A stretch of DNA of 64,000 bases from Gracilibacillus alcaliphilus (GTDB lineage: Bacteria > Bacillota > Bacilli > Bacillales > Amphibacillaceae), in the NCBI RefSeq assembly GCF_016909015.1, contig NZ_JAFBFA010000003.1, positions 182,849-246,848 on the forward strand, written 5' to 3'. The notes beneath the pieces were generated by a model. That model ran no database searches. It saw nothing but the letters and a program-made list of their open reading frames with translations, and had not been told where the DNA came from. Shown in pieces: positions 8,135 through 17,240 of the stretch. Positions within the stretch are counted from its first letter, which is position 1, and each line of letters begins with the position of its first letter. The translations under genes were made by a program, and so were the position numbers.

Positions 8135-8998
8135 TTATGCGATATTAATAAACTTATAGGTTTCTTCCAGAACTGCTTCTACATTATCTACCAGCAAAGC
8201 GTGTCCTGCATCTATTGGAGCATAACGGAAGTTAATTCCTGCCTGTCTGAAATCCTCTATTATTTCAAGTGTCATCTCTTCTGATACTATTAGATCATGG
8301 CTTCCCCAGATTACTAGAATAGGGGCACAGATATTCTGTATGTCACCAGTTCCATCAACCACACCATTAGATACTGTACTTATATTGAACACATTTGCTG
8401 CATGGGCAGCATCTAATGTATTCCGTTGCTGTGTTGCGGCTTCTAAATAGGTTTGATACTGTTCTTCTGTCGGTTGATTAACAGAATAAAGCACTTGATC
8501 CATAGCCGCTTTGAAAAACGCCTGATTATTGTTTTGTTGGGCCTCTACCATCATATTTAAGCCCGAATCTGTTACAATTTGATCCCTCGAATGAATTCTT
8601 TCACCATTGGTCTGAAAAGCCGGATAACCTCGTGTAGACATGGAAGAGAGCAAAACGATTTTATCGACATGTTCTGGGTAATCAGCAGCAAACTGCATAG
8701 CTACACCGCCACCATTTGACCACCCCATCAAGCAAACTTTCCGCAAATCTAATTGGTCAACAAGTTGCTTTATATCATCAGAAAAATCCTTTATAGTATC
8801 GATTGGCTGATGATAACTTGATTTTCCATAACCACGTAAATCAACGGCATAGATGGTAAAAGCAGGATCCATTTCTTCAAGTAATAAATCCCATTGAACA
8901 GACGATGCCATATTTCCATGGATTAGTAGTAAAACACGCTCCCCGCCGTCTCTTTTTACATAGGAAAGATTCTCGCCATTGCTTAAAGTAATATTCAT
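8135..8998 (-). CDS. Alpha/beta hydrolase
   Basis: 287-residue alpha/beta-hydrolase-fold enzyme, cytoplasmic. The oxyanion loop LLIHGNMASSVQWD, the nucleophile elbow GWSNGGG (Ser about residue 104), the acid WGSHDLI and the base DAGHALLVD give a complete Ser-Asp-His triad. ATG at 8998 has AAGGAGG seven bases upstream. Substrate not predictable. It is the last of three genes in the same direction (SDR, metallo-beta-lactamase fold, hydrolase) but a 190-base gap precedes it, so it may have its own promoter. Confidence 0.88.
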   Translation of the reverse strand: MNITLSNGENLSYVKRDGGERVLLLIHGNMASSVQWDLLLEEMDPAFTIYAVDLRGYGKSSYHQPIDTIKDFSDDIKQLVDQLDLRKVCLMGWSNGGGVAMQFAADYPEHVDKIVLLSSMSTRGYPAFQTNGERIHSRDQIVTDSGLNMMVEAQQNNNQAFFKAAMDQVLYSVNQPTEEQYQTYLEAATQQRNTLDAAHAANVFNISTVSNGVVDGTGDIQNICAPILVIWGSHDLIVSEEMTLEIIEDFRQAGINFRYAPIDAGHALLVDNVEAVLEETYKFINIA

Positions 8999-9190
8999 AC
9001 ATGCCCTCCTTTTTGTTTGATTAGATGTACAGTTTCTGATTCTTGTCTCAATCCATATCCAGTCACCGCAACTGGTTCGCTGCGGCGAAATAAGCATTGC
9101 TGAACTGCTATTCATTGTTGATACTGCATCGTTGCATTATTTTCCACTCGAATCTTATAGCTAATTCCAATCACACAGCTGTATCCGCTG

Positions 9191-10024
9191 TCATATTGCC
9201 TTTTCGGATACAAATATATATCGTTCAAACCTGGCTAAAACATGACTTTTTTGAAATGGATAGTGCTCGTAAAGGTAATCGATAAACCTGCCAGGCCATT
9301 CTGTATTACCTGCAAACATATCATAATGTATCGGAATCACTGTGTTCATTTCTGCTGCCACAGCTAATTCCGCTGCCTCTCGTACATCCATATTTCCGAT
9401 AATATTCTTCTGATTGCGGAAATAATCTCTGCCATTTATCGGGAGGAAAGCTAGATCAATTCGCTCTTCTTTTAATAACTCTACTAATCCGTCATACACA
9501 ACGGTGTCACCAGCATGGTACAGCTTAACACCTTGCCAGTCGATCATATAACCGACAAAACGATGCTGCTTATTGTTATCATACTCAAACGTTTCATGGG
9601 CGGCCGGAATCGCTTTTATCTCTATACCAGATTCCATCAACGGATGGTTGGTATCTGCTTGAATGATATTTTCATCTGCGACACCACACGTCTTTAATAA
9701 TTCCTCACAACATGGCGGTGCAATAAATTTCGTTTTCTTACTTACTGCTGTCATTGCCTTCACTGTGACTGGATCCAGATGATCAATATGGTCATGAGTA
9801 ATGCAAACATAATCTACACCCGTTAGCTCCTGCCCACTAAAAGGAGGTGGAAAATTACGATAAGGTACCGAGTCTAAATACGGATCAATGGCTATAACCT
9901 TATGATCGTGTCCTTTGATTACTATACTAGCTTGACCGAGATACCAAACGGCTAACATATTTTGTGGTACATTAGTCGTTTTTATTTCTTGTAAAATAGC
10001 TTGACCTCTTTCTGAACTGTTCAT
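9191..10024 (-). CDS. Metallo-beta-lactamase-fold hydrolase, UlaG-like
   Basis: 277-residue metal-dependent hydrolase related to L-ascorbate-6-phosphate lactonase UlaG. The metal motif THDHIDHLD (HxHxDH) lies near residue 90; further ligands are in AAHETF, YHAGDT and PIHYDMF. ATG at 10024 has AAGGGAG eight bases upstream, and the SDR stop lies 14 bases before that. Translational spacing suggests an operon with the SDR gene. Pairing with an SDR suggests a small sugar-acid or lactone pathway, but this is an inference; the family is broad. Confidence 0.87.
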   Translation of the reverse strand: MNSSERGQAILQEIKTTNVPQNMLAVWYLGQASIVIKGHDHKVIAIDPYLDSVPYRNFPPPFSGQELTGVDYVCITHDHIDHLDPVTVKAMTAVSKKTKFIAPPCCEELLKTCGVADENIIQADTNHPLMESGIEIKAIPAAHETFEYDNNKQHRFVGYMIDWQGVKLYHAGDTVVYDGLVELLKEERIDLAFLPINGRDYFRNQKNIIGNMDVREAAELAVAAEMNTVIPIHYDMFAGNTEWPGRFIDYLYEHYPFQKSHVLARFERYIFVSEKAI

Positions 10025-10040
10025 TTTATCAATCTCCCTT

Positions 10041-10811
10041 CTATAATCCAAGCCCGCCATTTATATCGAGCTCTGTACCTGTTACTTGTTTCGATTCATC
10101 GGAAAGTAAATACATCACACCATGGGCAATATCTTCTTCTGTCTGCATTTCCCCCGTCGGAACAGCAGTTTTTGCCCGTTCTTTCAATTGCGCTTCACTG
10201 ATTCCCATGCTTTCATGTAATTCTATTTCACCTTTAGAAGCAACCCAGCCGACCGTCACCCAATTGGAACGGATACCATCTTTTGCGTAATGGGCAGCAA
10301 TGCTTCGATTCAGGGTAAGCATCGCCCCTTTGGAACAAGAATAGGCCACTAATTCCTTTGCTCCTTTATAAGCATTGGTAGAGCCAATTTGTACGATGGA
10401 ACCCCCGCCTGTCTTTAACATTTCTTGAATGGCATACTTAGAACAGAAAAAGGCACCTTTCATATTGACAGCAAAGATGGCATCGAAATCCGGCTCTTCT
10501 GTTTCTAAAATGGTACCACGCGGAAAAATACCAGCATTATTAACCAAGCCGTCTATCCGGCCAAAATAAGCTATCGTCTTTTCTATTAATTCCCGGCAAG
10601 CCGCCTCTGTGGAAACATCTGCGTGGATAAAAACTGCCTTTGTGCCATACATTGTTTCAATCTCTTTTGCCGCCGCTTTTCCAGTCTCACTATTTCTCCC
10701 ATTAACTACTACATAAGCTCCTTCTTTTGCACAAAAATGAGCAATTGTTTTACCAATCCCTTGGGTTGAACCGGTGATGACAATAACTTTCCCTATCAGC
10801 CGATTGGACAT
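10041..10811 (-). CDS. SDR family oxidoreductase
   Basis: 256-residue classical short-chain dehydrogenase. The cofactor motif TGSTQGIG lies at the start, NNAGIF in the middle, and the catalytic pattern is seen as IVQIGSTNAYKG with YSCSK (Tyr and Lys); the C-terminus ends TGTELDINGG. NGRNS after the second strand favours NADP. ATG at 10811 has AGAGGG eight bases upstream. It heads the operon with the UlaG-like gene; upstream lies a regulatory region with inverted repeats and then the MalT-like regulator. Confidence 0.9.
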   Translation of the reverse strand: MSNRLIGKVIVITGSTQGIGKTIAHFCAKEGAYVVVNGRNSETGKAAAKEIETMYGTKAVFIHADVSTEAACRELIEKTIAYFGRIDGLVNNAGIFPRGTILETEEPDFDAIFAVNMKGAFFCSKYAIQEMLKTGGGSIVQIGSTNAYKGAKELVAYSCSKGAMLTLNRSIAAHYAKDGIRSNWVTVGWVASKGEIELHESMGISEAQLKERAKTAVPTGEMQTEEDIAHGVMYLLSDESKQVTGTELDINGGLGL

Positions 10812-10882
10812 GAATGATCCCTCTTTTCTTAAATTAGTCAATGCCACTTTACCTGCCTCCAATGTAACATGACTTCCGGGAC

Positions 10883-10987
10883 ACCGCCAGTTATAAATAG
10901 GCGAATGATAGGATGAGTTGACCATTTTATATGAAAAGAGTCCAATCAACGCTGAACTTTTTCATACTGGCGGTAGTCAACCCTATC
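10883..10987. promoter_or_regulatory. Inverted-repeat module before the SDR operon
   Basis: ACCGCCAGT (10883-10891) and ACTGGCGGT (10966-10974) are perfect 9-base inverted copies with centres 83 bases apart. Nested with them, GATAGG-ATGA-GTTGAC (10907-10922) has the inverted counterpart GTCAAC-CCTATC (10976-10987). They fill the gap between the MalT-like regulator and the SDR gene and look like paired binding sites for an activator. Confidence 0.55.
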
Positions 10988-11035
10988 ACTCAGAAAAAGG
11001 GAAATATTTAGATTTGATTCAAAAAAAAGAACGAC

Positions 11036-13606
11036 TCAGAACAATTCGTATGTTCTGGCACGTTCCAACGCCTGCAATCGGTTTTTGGCCTGTAGTTTGC
11101 TATAAATATTATTAATATGTGTTTTGATAGTGGAGAGTGAAACCTCCAGTTCGTTGGCCATTTCTTTATTAGAAAGTCCTTTGTCCATCAGATGGAGAAC
11201 AGATTGTTCCTTTCGCGTGATAGAGGGTTTATACCCATTTACCAAGGCGGATTCGTGAGTCTCTGTTCCGAGTGGAAAAATGAGTCGTTGCAATTGTTTC
11301 ACATATGACAGAGGGACTTTTTTGCTAGGACGGTGATGTTGCGTTTGACGCCGCTTAATATATCGATTCAATAATTCTCCGAGTGCAGCTCCTTCATCCA
11401 CAAAAATACGGATATAATTCTCCGGCCATGCCAAGGCCAGAGCTTCCTCCAATACATCCATGCATTGTGCTTGCTTTTCCTGTAAAGAAAGAATTCTGCT
11501 CTGCGATATAAGTAAACGGATTTGTTCACCTTGCCGACCCGTCTTATTTGCGTGGCGAATCAGCCGCTCTATTAACGCCGTAGCTTGTTCTATTTGTCCC
11601 TTTTCTGCCAAGAAGACGGCCAATAGATTGTATTCCTCCATCATGGATGCCGGGATTTCATCTGTATATCTTAAGCCGCTTGTTCTTATCCATTGATTGA
11701 TATATTTCTTTGTTCCTTGCATCTTTGCCAACGTTCCCTGAACCAATGAAATCCGCCTTGACAAATGTGTATTCGCTTCCAATATATCTTGTTTGCCTAA
11801 TTCTTGCAGCTTGCCATTCGCAGCTTTCCAATCTCCTTGTGCAGCTGCAATGCGGGCAAGCCATAGTTCAGCTATGATCACAAGACTCAAATTACCATAC
11901 GATTTCCCGATATCATATGCCTTGCGCATATACCGCTCTGCTTCATGCAGATCATTACGTTCATACTGTAATTTGCCAAAATCGATATGGAGATGAGCAA
12001 TAAAATATACTTGTCCTGTTTCAGACCAAATAGACAGCAAAGGAAGAACTACTTCTTCGGTCAGATTCAAACTATCATCAGATACATAAATATCCCAAAC
12101 CGGATGATAACCATCTTGACCATTGCCAAATCCAACGAATAAATCCCCTTCTGGATGTTTTGCGACATATTCCTTTGAATATTGCACGACGAACTCAAAA
12201 TCTCGATCTAAAAATGTGCGGAATGCAACCAAAAAGGGAAGACCCGCTTGCAATGTCTGAATGGCCTTCGGAGAAAGAGAGGAATTGTCTTCTTCCAGCT
12301 TGCGAACAGCTTGCCAGTACGCTTCATTAGAGGCCTCGACCCGCCCTGATAAATACTGAGCAGCGATTTTGGCCAGCAGCAGTTTGGGCTTGGTAAACAA
12401 TAATACTGCCGGAATGGAACTAAGCCATCCCCCCAGCGTTGTCCATTCTTGGATCATCAATTCTGGTGTCCTTACTTCCAATAAAAAAAGCGCCGCTTCA
12501 TAATCCTCCCCTGTTAAATAATGTTCAATTGCCTCATCAAGATAGCCATTCTCCTCCAGCCATCTTGCTGCAGTAAGATGAAACCCTTGCCATTCGAGCG
12601 GTTTACTTTTTTTCAATTGTCTTATTAAAAATGCTTGAAACAAATGATGATACCTGAACCATTCCTGCTGTTCATCTAAAGGGACAAGAAACAAACTGTT
12701 CTGCTCCAATTGCTGCAAATATGCTTCACTCTCAGTCATTCCAGTCACCGTTCGACAAAGTTCACCAGTCATTCGCTCTAAAATCGATGTCTGCATTAAA
12801 AAGCGCTGCATCCTTTTTGATTGATAGGAAAACACTTCCTCGAAAAAGTAGTTCGAAATATCACGCTCCATTCCAGTCATCTTCTGAACTAGTGCAATCG
12901 AATCAGCCTTGTCGGGCAAAGACATGACTGCTAGCCGCATCGCAGCAGCCCATCCTTCCGTTCGTTCTTGCACAGCCGCTGCTTCTTGATAGGACAATTG
13001 CATTGCGCCGTTCTTAACAAAGAATTCGGTCGTTTCCTCTGAATTGAAACGGAGATCATTCGCTTCCAGCAAGTTCAGGCCATTTCTTGCTCGTAATCGC
13101 GACAAAGATAATAAAGGCGTCACTCGACTAGTGATATAAAGATGGACATGGGCAGGAAGCCGTTCCAGCAAATAAACAACACTCTCTAGAATCACTGGAT
13201 CAATCAGCAGATGAAAATCATCCCATATGATAACCTGTGTCTGTGGCATACGATTCAATTCGTTAACAAGTGCCGCAACCAGTGCGTCTCCAGCCTTATC
13301 TTCGATGACATGACGAAGTACAGGCTGTTCATCAAAATCCGGATAAGCTTGCTTCAGTGCGGCAATCGTATGGCCCCAGAATCGGGCAGGATCGTTATCC
13401 CGCCGATCTATCGATACCCAAGCAACAGGCTGATCCAGTGTTATTGCCCACTCACTGAGCAAGGTTGTTTTGCCATACCCGGCAGGGGCTGTAATCAAGG
13501 TGAGCTCATGCTCCAGCCCTTTATCTAACCGATGAAACAAACGAGTCCGCTCCACAAGTGCTGCTCGAGATTTGGGGATATGCAATTTGGTGGCAATGAT
13601 AATCAC
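11036..13606 (-). CDS. MalT-like LuxR family ATP-dependent regulator (STAND class)
   Basis: 856-residue transcriptional activator. Order: NTPase domain with Walker A APAGYGKTTLL (about residue 40) and IIWDDFHLL as Walker B; arm and winged-helix regions; a long TPR-like helical part (about 350-760) that would sense an inducer; and a C-terminal LuxR helix-turn-helix (LTRKEQSVLHLMDKGLSNKE, then TIKTHINNIYSKL). Such proteins form ATP-dependent oligomers when the inducer binds. GTG at 13606 has GGGAG nine bases upstream; TTG at 13612 is too close. The likely target is the downstream SDR operon. Confidence 0.92.
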   Translation of the reverse strand: MIIIATKLHIPKSRAALVERTRLFHRLDKGLEHELTLITAPAGYGKTTLLSEWAITLDQPVAWVSIDRRDNDPARFWGHTIAALKQAYPDFDEQPVLRHVIEDKAGDALVAALVNELNRMPQTQVIIWDDFHLLIDPVILESVVYLLERLPAHVHLYITSRVTPLLSLSRLRARNGLNLLEANDLRFNSEETTEFFVKNGAMQLSYQEAAAVQERTEGWAAAMRLAVMSLPDKADSIALVQKMTGMERDISNYFFEEVFSYQSKRMQRFLMQTSILERMTGELCRTVTGMTESEAYLQQLEQNSLFLVPLDEQQEWFRYHHLFQAFLIRQLKKSKPLEWQGFHLTAARWLEENGYLDEAIEHYLTGEDYEAALFLLEVRTPELMIQEWTTLGGWLSSIPAVLLFTKPKLLLAKIAAQYLSGRVEASNEAYWQAVRKLEEDNSSLSPKAIQTLQAGLPFLVAFRTFLDRDFEFVVQYSKEYVAKHPEGDLFVGFGNGQDGYHPVWDIYVSDDSLNLTEEVVLPLLSIWSETGQVYFIAHLHIDFGKLQYERNDLHEAERYMRKAYDIGKSYGNLSLVIIAELWLARIAAAQGDWKAANGKLQELGKQDILEANTHLSRRISLVQGTLAKMQGTKKYINQWIRTSGLRYTDEIPASMMEEYNLLAVFLAEKGQIEQATALIERLIRHANKTGRQGEQIRLLISQSRILSLQEKQAQCMDVLEEALALAWPENYIRIFVDEGAALGELLNRYIKRRQTQHHRPSKKVPLSYVKQLQRLIFPLGTETHESALVNGYKPSITRKEQSVLHLMDKGLSNKEMANELEVSLSTIKTHINNIYSKLQAKNRLQALERARTYELF

Positions 13607-13783
13607 GTGCAATCACTCCCTGTTTATTCAATGAATGAGAATGAACGTATGGTAACTATTACTTTTTTACTATTATACCAAATTAAATGTATTTGTCTTA
13701 TCTTGTTTGAACACACACAAGAAATATTTACTCCGTTATTTCTTTAGTTGATTACTTATGGTTCGTCTATCTTGCTAGAACGA

Positions 13784-14210
13784 ATGGAAACAGTCTTAAA
13801 AGCAACAGATGTGCGTAAAAACTGGGGGAAATTTAATGATGATGTGTTCATAAGGGCCCGCAATTCGTCAAACGTAATCGATATGAATGGGCAGCTTTAA
13901 GTAAAGAACAACTTCTCATGCTTTTGATTCCTTTCGTTTTCACGCGTCAGTTTTGCCCGAAAGTGATGGTACTATTACCTTATCCATTAGAGACTTTGAT
14001 ATTGTAGCCAATGGAGAAACAGAAGAAGAAGCAGTTACTGATCTAGCCGAGTTCCTCATTGATTATGCAGAAGACTATTTGAATGACTATTCCTTATATT
14101 CCAGATCTCCCAATCGACGCAGCCATCTCCCTTTTATAATGAATATTTTTTTACAAGATGATGTTGAGGGAGTCAAGCAGCTAATTACATGCCTACATGG
14201 AGAGAAATAG
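13784..14210 (+). pseudogene. Decayed antitoxin (Phd/YefM-like N-terminus)
   Basis: Remnant of an antitoxin found in Firmicutes before a HicA-like toxin. METVLKATDVRKNWGKFNDDV begins at 13784, continues after a frame change near 13852 as GPQFVKRNRYEWAALSKEQLLML, and after another near 13950 as LPESDGTITLSIRDFDIVANG ... AEDYLNDYSLYSRSPNRR, ending at 14210. No ribosome site is visible. At least two indels make it non-functional. It overlaps the start of the next remnant, the arrangement expected of a toxin-antitoxin pair. Confidence 0.75.
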
Positions 14211-14409
14211 AGCGATTTTGTAAGCGTGATGGTTGGGAAATAGTTAAAAAGAAAACAAAACATACTCATTAAAAAAAGTGATGAAAGATGGATCAGTAAA
14301 GTATACAGGGGTCTCTAGGGGAACAGGAGAAGTAAAAGGGAATTTATGAAGAGAAATATTAAATAAACAGCTTTAGGTCACGGTAGAAGAGTTTAATAAG
14401 AATAAATAA
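14189..14409 (+). pseudogene. Decayed HicA-like toxin
   Basis: MPTWREIERFCKRDGWEIVK from 14189 matches the start of HicA-like small RNA-binding toxins. The frame breaks at TAA (14270), resumes as KVMKDGSVKYTGVSRGTGEV and GNL, then shows TGA where Trp is expected (before REIL) and TAG where Gln is expected (before VTVEEFNK). One indel and two nonsense changes: dead gene. Its antitoxin partner immediately upstream is also broken. Confidence 0.72.
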
Positions 14410-14410
14410 G

Positions 14411-14455
14411 AACCTTCTTGCAAACGTTATTTCATTGTTTGCAAGGGGGTTTTGC
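14411..14455 (+). terminator. Terminator after toxin-antitoxin remnant
   Basis: AACCTTCTTGCAAAC pairs with GTTTGCAAGGGGGTT, then TTTT. Still intact although the genes before it are dead. Confidence 0.8.
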
Positions 14456-14574
14456 TGTACAAGAAAACTCTCAGATTTGGTATATTCCTTTTTTCTTCAC
14501 AATAAGTCATTCTCTGATAACGACAAAAATACATAGTCAGGCGTGATCACCGCACTATCCAATTTAGCTAACCT

Positions 14575-15180
14575 CTACACCCTCCGCCAATAATAGAGAG
14601 CCAGCTGTGTTCGGTCACGTACTTCCAATTTATCTAAAATAATGGAGATCGTGTTACGGACGGTTCCTTCACTGATAAATAACTGACTGGAAATTTCTTT
14701 GTTGGAGCAGCCTTGTGCAACAAGCTGAAGGATATCGGTTTCCCGTGTCGTTAAAACGTCTAGTCCCTTCTTTTCCGGTTGTGTCAGCTGTCTTAATACA
14801 TTGGCATGAAGTACGGAACTCCCAGAATCCAGTGCCCGAAGCTGTTGTGCCATATCTTGCACTGGCGCCGACTTAAGCAGATATCCTTCCGCACCAGCCA
14901 ACAAAGCCAATCTTATATTCCGTTCATCTTCAAAAGTTGTCAGCATCATCACGCGAATTTGCGGCCAGCGTCTTTTAAGCTCACGGGTGGCCTGAATACC
15001 GTCCATTCCTGGCATTTGGATATCCATAAGAACAGCATCTGGCTGTGAGGCTTCACAAGCAGCAATAGCTTGTGCACCATCATTTGCTGTTCCGATCACC
15101 TTGATATCCTTTTCACGGGAAAACAGTAATTGAAGACTCTCATATACCATCTCGTCATCATCAACAATAATTATCTTCAT
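14575..15180 (-). CDS. NarL/LuxR family response regulator (LnrK-like)
   Basis: 201-residue two-component response regulator. The receiver domain has the acidic pocket VDDDE, phospho-acceptor Asp in VLMDIQMPGMDG (about residue 53), LTTF and LLKSA; the C-terminal LuxR helix-turn-helix is LTTRETDILQLVAQGCSNKE ... GTVRNTISIILDKL. ATG at 15180 has AGAGGG seven bases upstream. Last gene of the operon exporter ATPase, two permeases, kinase, regulator. Its likely targets are the GTTACATTTGTAAC palindromes around this locus. Confidence 0.92.
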   Translation of the reverse strand: MKIIIVDDDEMVYESLQLLFSREKDIKVIGTANDGAQAIAACEASQPDAVLMDIQMPGMDGIQATRELKRRWPQIRVMMLTTFEDERNIRLALLAGAEGYLLKSAPVQDMAQQLRALDSGSSVLHANVLRQLTQPEKKGLDVLTTRETDILQLVAQGCSNKEISSQLFISEGTVRNTISIILDKLEVRDRTQLALYYWRRV

Positions 15181-15209
15181 CTCCAAGCCCTCTTTCCTTT
15201 CTAACTATG

Positions 15210-16331
15210 CTAGGTTTCACTAAGTCTCTTTTCGTCGTTTTCCAGGGGCAGAACACAAACAAGCTGAAATCTTTCTCTTAGGACAGAAGCAGACAAACTC
15301 CCTCCGACTGATTCCGCGCGCTGCCGCAGATTTCTAAGTCCAATTCCATTTCCATTCGCGGATCGAAGCACACCATCATTGAATATGGAAAGACGAATAA
15401 TGCTTTCACTGATATCCAAGGAAACCTTTACTTGTGTTGCTTCCGTATGGTGTGCCACATTTGTCAGCGCCTCCTTCAAACATGGCTCTAATATCCCCCA
15501 CAAATAGACTGGGATTTTTGATGTATCTCCGTGAATCTCCCAATCGACTGGACACTTATTAAATTGCTCCCCTATGCCTTGAAAGCTTTCCAGACCCATA
15601 GCATGTATTGGTTTCATGTTACGAACGGTTTCTCTTAAGTGACGGGAACTCTCAGAAAATCTCTCTTTTGCTTTTAAAAAAACCTGTTCCGCTTGTGGAT
15701 CGTCTTCCTTCCAGAGTTGTTCAAATGCTTGTAATGCCAAAATAGCTCCTGTCAGTTCATGACCCACATGATCATGTAATGACTTTGAAATGCGGTTTCG
15801 TTCTGCTAATTCTGCCACTTTTGCTGTCTGCACATTGGCCAACAGCAACTCACGCTTAAAGGTCTCTAACTCGAATCGCTGCCGCCGCTCCCGATCGGCT
15901 TCCTTTTTATATGCTTCTACATCCTGTGACCAGTTATAGATCGCCATTCCAGTAACTGCTGCAGAACATAAAACCGTCAGCAATACCAATGAATACTGAG
16001 ATTCCATGAATAAAAAAAGGAAAGATAGCAATATAAACCACGGCTTTCCTTTCAGCATCGTTTCAAAAATTGGAACAGCAAGGGCAAACCAGGCACCTGG
16101 CCAAAAGATAGCTATAATGAAACAACCGACCTGATCAAAAATAGTTGTCCAAGCAGGCATCTCTATTCTCCATCTCATGAGAGATATCGTTGCCAGAAAC
16201 AGCAAAAGGAGTACTCCTGCCTCGCTGTCATCACTAAAAAGCCAAAAGATACAGAGTAAAAGAATAGCTAAAGACCGCCATATAAAGGTGCACGTCACCG
16301 GAGTCCATACTTCATATTTCTTTGGCTCCAT
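15210..16331 (-). CDS. Sensor histidine kinase, HisKA_3 type (LnrJ-like)
   Basis: 373-residue membrane kinase. Residues about 15-155 hold five or six hydrophobic segments with almost no extracellular loop, as in intramembrane-sensing kinases. A short linker coiled coil leads to the H-box ERNRISKSLHDHVGHELTG (phospho-His in LHDH) and the ATPase boxes NVAHHTEATQ and GNGIGLRNLRQRAESVGG. ATG at 16331 has AAGGGG nine bases upstream. The 225 bases between it and the preceding permease hold no recognisable gene. It probably senses the substrate of the adjacent ABC exporter together with its permeases. Confidence 0.9.
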   Translation of the reverse strand: MEPKKYEVWTPVTCTFIWRSLAILLLCIFWLFSDDSEAGVLLLLFLATISLMRWRIEMPAWTTIFDQVGCFIIAIFWPGAWFALAVPIFETMLKGKPWFILLSFLFLFMESQYSLVLLTVLCSAAVTGMAIYNWSQDVEAYKKEADRERRQRFELETFKRELLLANVQTAKVAELAERNRISKSLHDHVGHELTGAILALQAFEQLWKEDDPQAEQVFLKAKERFSESSRHLRETVRNMKPIHAMGLESFQGIGEQFNKCPVDWEIHGDTSKIPVYLWGILEPCLKEALTNVAHHTEATQVKVSLDISESIIRLSIFNDGVLRSANGNGIGLRNLRQRAESVGGSLSASVLRERFQLVCVLPLENDEKRLSET

Positions 16332-16556
16332 ATGCTGATTCCCCTTCTGCCATACAAATTTTTGATTGCTGCAAGACCATTTTCCAACTTCAGGCTGATT
16401 GAAAGCTCTCCTCCAACAGGCACTACTGTACCACAGGGAAGCAAGGTAAAAAAACGGATACAAGTCTCGCTGTCTTCTTTTTTCCAGTGTATCATGTGAA
16501 TCCATCCAAAGAAACTACTTACTTGTTTGATCACGAAGTTGGCACCGCTGATGAAA

Positions 16557-17240
16557 TTAAGAGAGCCGTCGTTTACTGCCAATTACAAGGAACGCTGCTG
16601 TAAACAGCAACAGCACAACAAACGGTACTGCCAGCTCAGTCGGATCTGCTTGAGTAGCTACAATTATTAGTGATTCTGCTAGCCAGTAAGTGGGGAATAG
16701 CATAGCAAGCCGTTGTAACAGTTCAGGCATCAATTCAACCGACCATATCATACCTCCTGCCATCGTCATCAGCATAATGGAACTCATTAAAACCACAAAA
16801 GCTGTCTCTTTATGCCGGAATAAGGAAAACCAAGCCAGGGAAAAACCAATGGCTGTCAGTGCAAATAGCACATACACCACCAATAGTAAGAACGGATTAA
16901 TTAAATCATGGCCATATAAAATACCGCCAGCAATAACCACTACGATCTGTACAATTAAAATAAGTGAATAAGCCAGTAAGTTTTGCCATAGATATTGTAA
17001 ATGTGTAACAGGGGCAACCCCAATTCTCATCAGTACTCCTTTTGTACGATCTTCCATGATAATGCTGGTAATTCTGGCTGCTGCAAAAAATAATACAACA
17101 CCATATAGCTGAAAACCTAACGGAAGTAGTGTCCACTCTTCATTCGGCATAAGAATGACAATAAAAGGTAAAACACATAATAAGATGATATTCATAATAT
17201 TTCTGAAACAGCGTCTAATCGTAAACAAGAAAATAGTCAT
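16557..17240 (-). CDS. ABC-2 exporter permease (LnrN-like)
   Basis: 227-residue membrane protein with six hydrophobic segments (for example IILLCVLPFIVILMP, LIVQIVVVIAGGILYG, VLMSSIMLMTMAGGMIW). The cytoplasmic stretch RTKGVLMRIGVAPVTHLQYLW is the ABC-2 coupling region. Its ATG overlaps the stop of the preceding permease gene by four bases (ATGA), so translation is coupled. One of two permeases of a heteromeric exporter, as in the linearmycin-resistance LnrLMN transporter. Confidence 0.86.
   Translation of the reverse strand: MTIFLFTIRRCFRNIMNIILLCVLPFIVILMPNEEWTLLPLGFQLYGVVLFFAAARITSIIMEDRTKGVLMRIGVAPVTHLQYLWQNLLAYSLILIVQIVVVIAGGILYGHDLINPFLLLVVYVLFALTAIGFSLAWFSLFRHKETAFVVLMSSIMLMTMAGGMIWSVELMPELLQRLAMLFPTYWLAESLIIVATQADPTELAVPFVVLLLFTAAFLVIGSKRRLS

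Noticed and set aside
16295..16582. 95-residue ORF between permease and kinase
   Set aside because: Overlaps the kinase start, low-quality composition, no ribosome site; the kinase ATG at 16331 is better supported.
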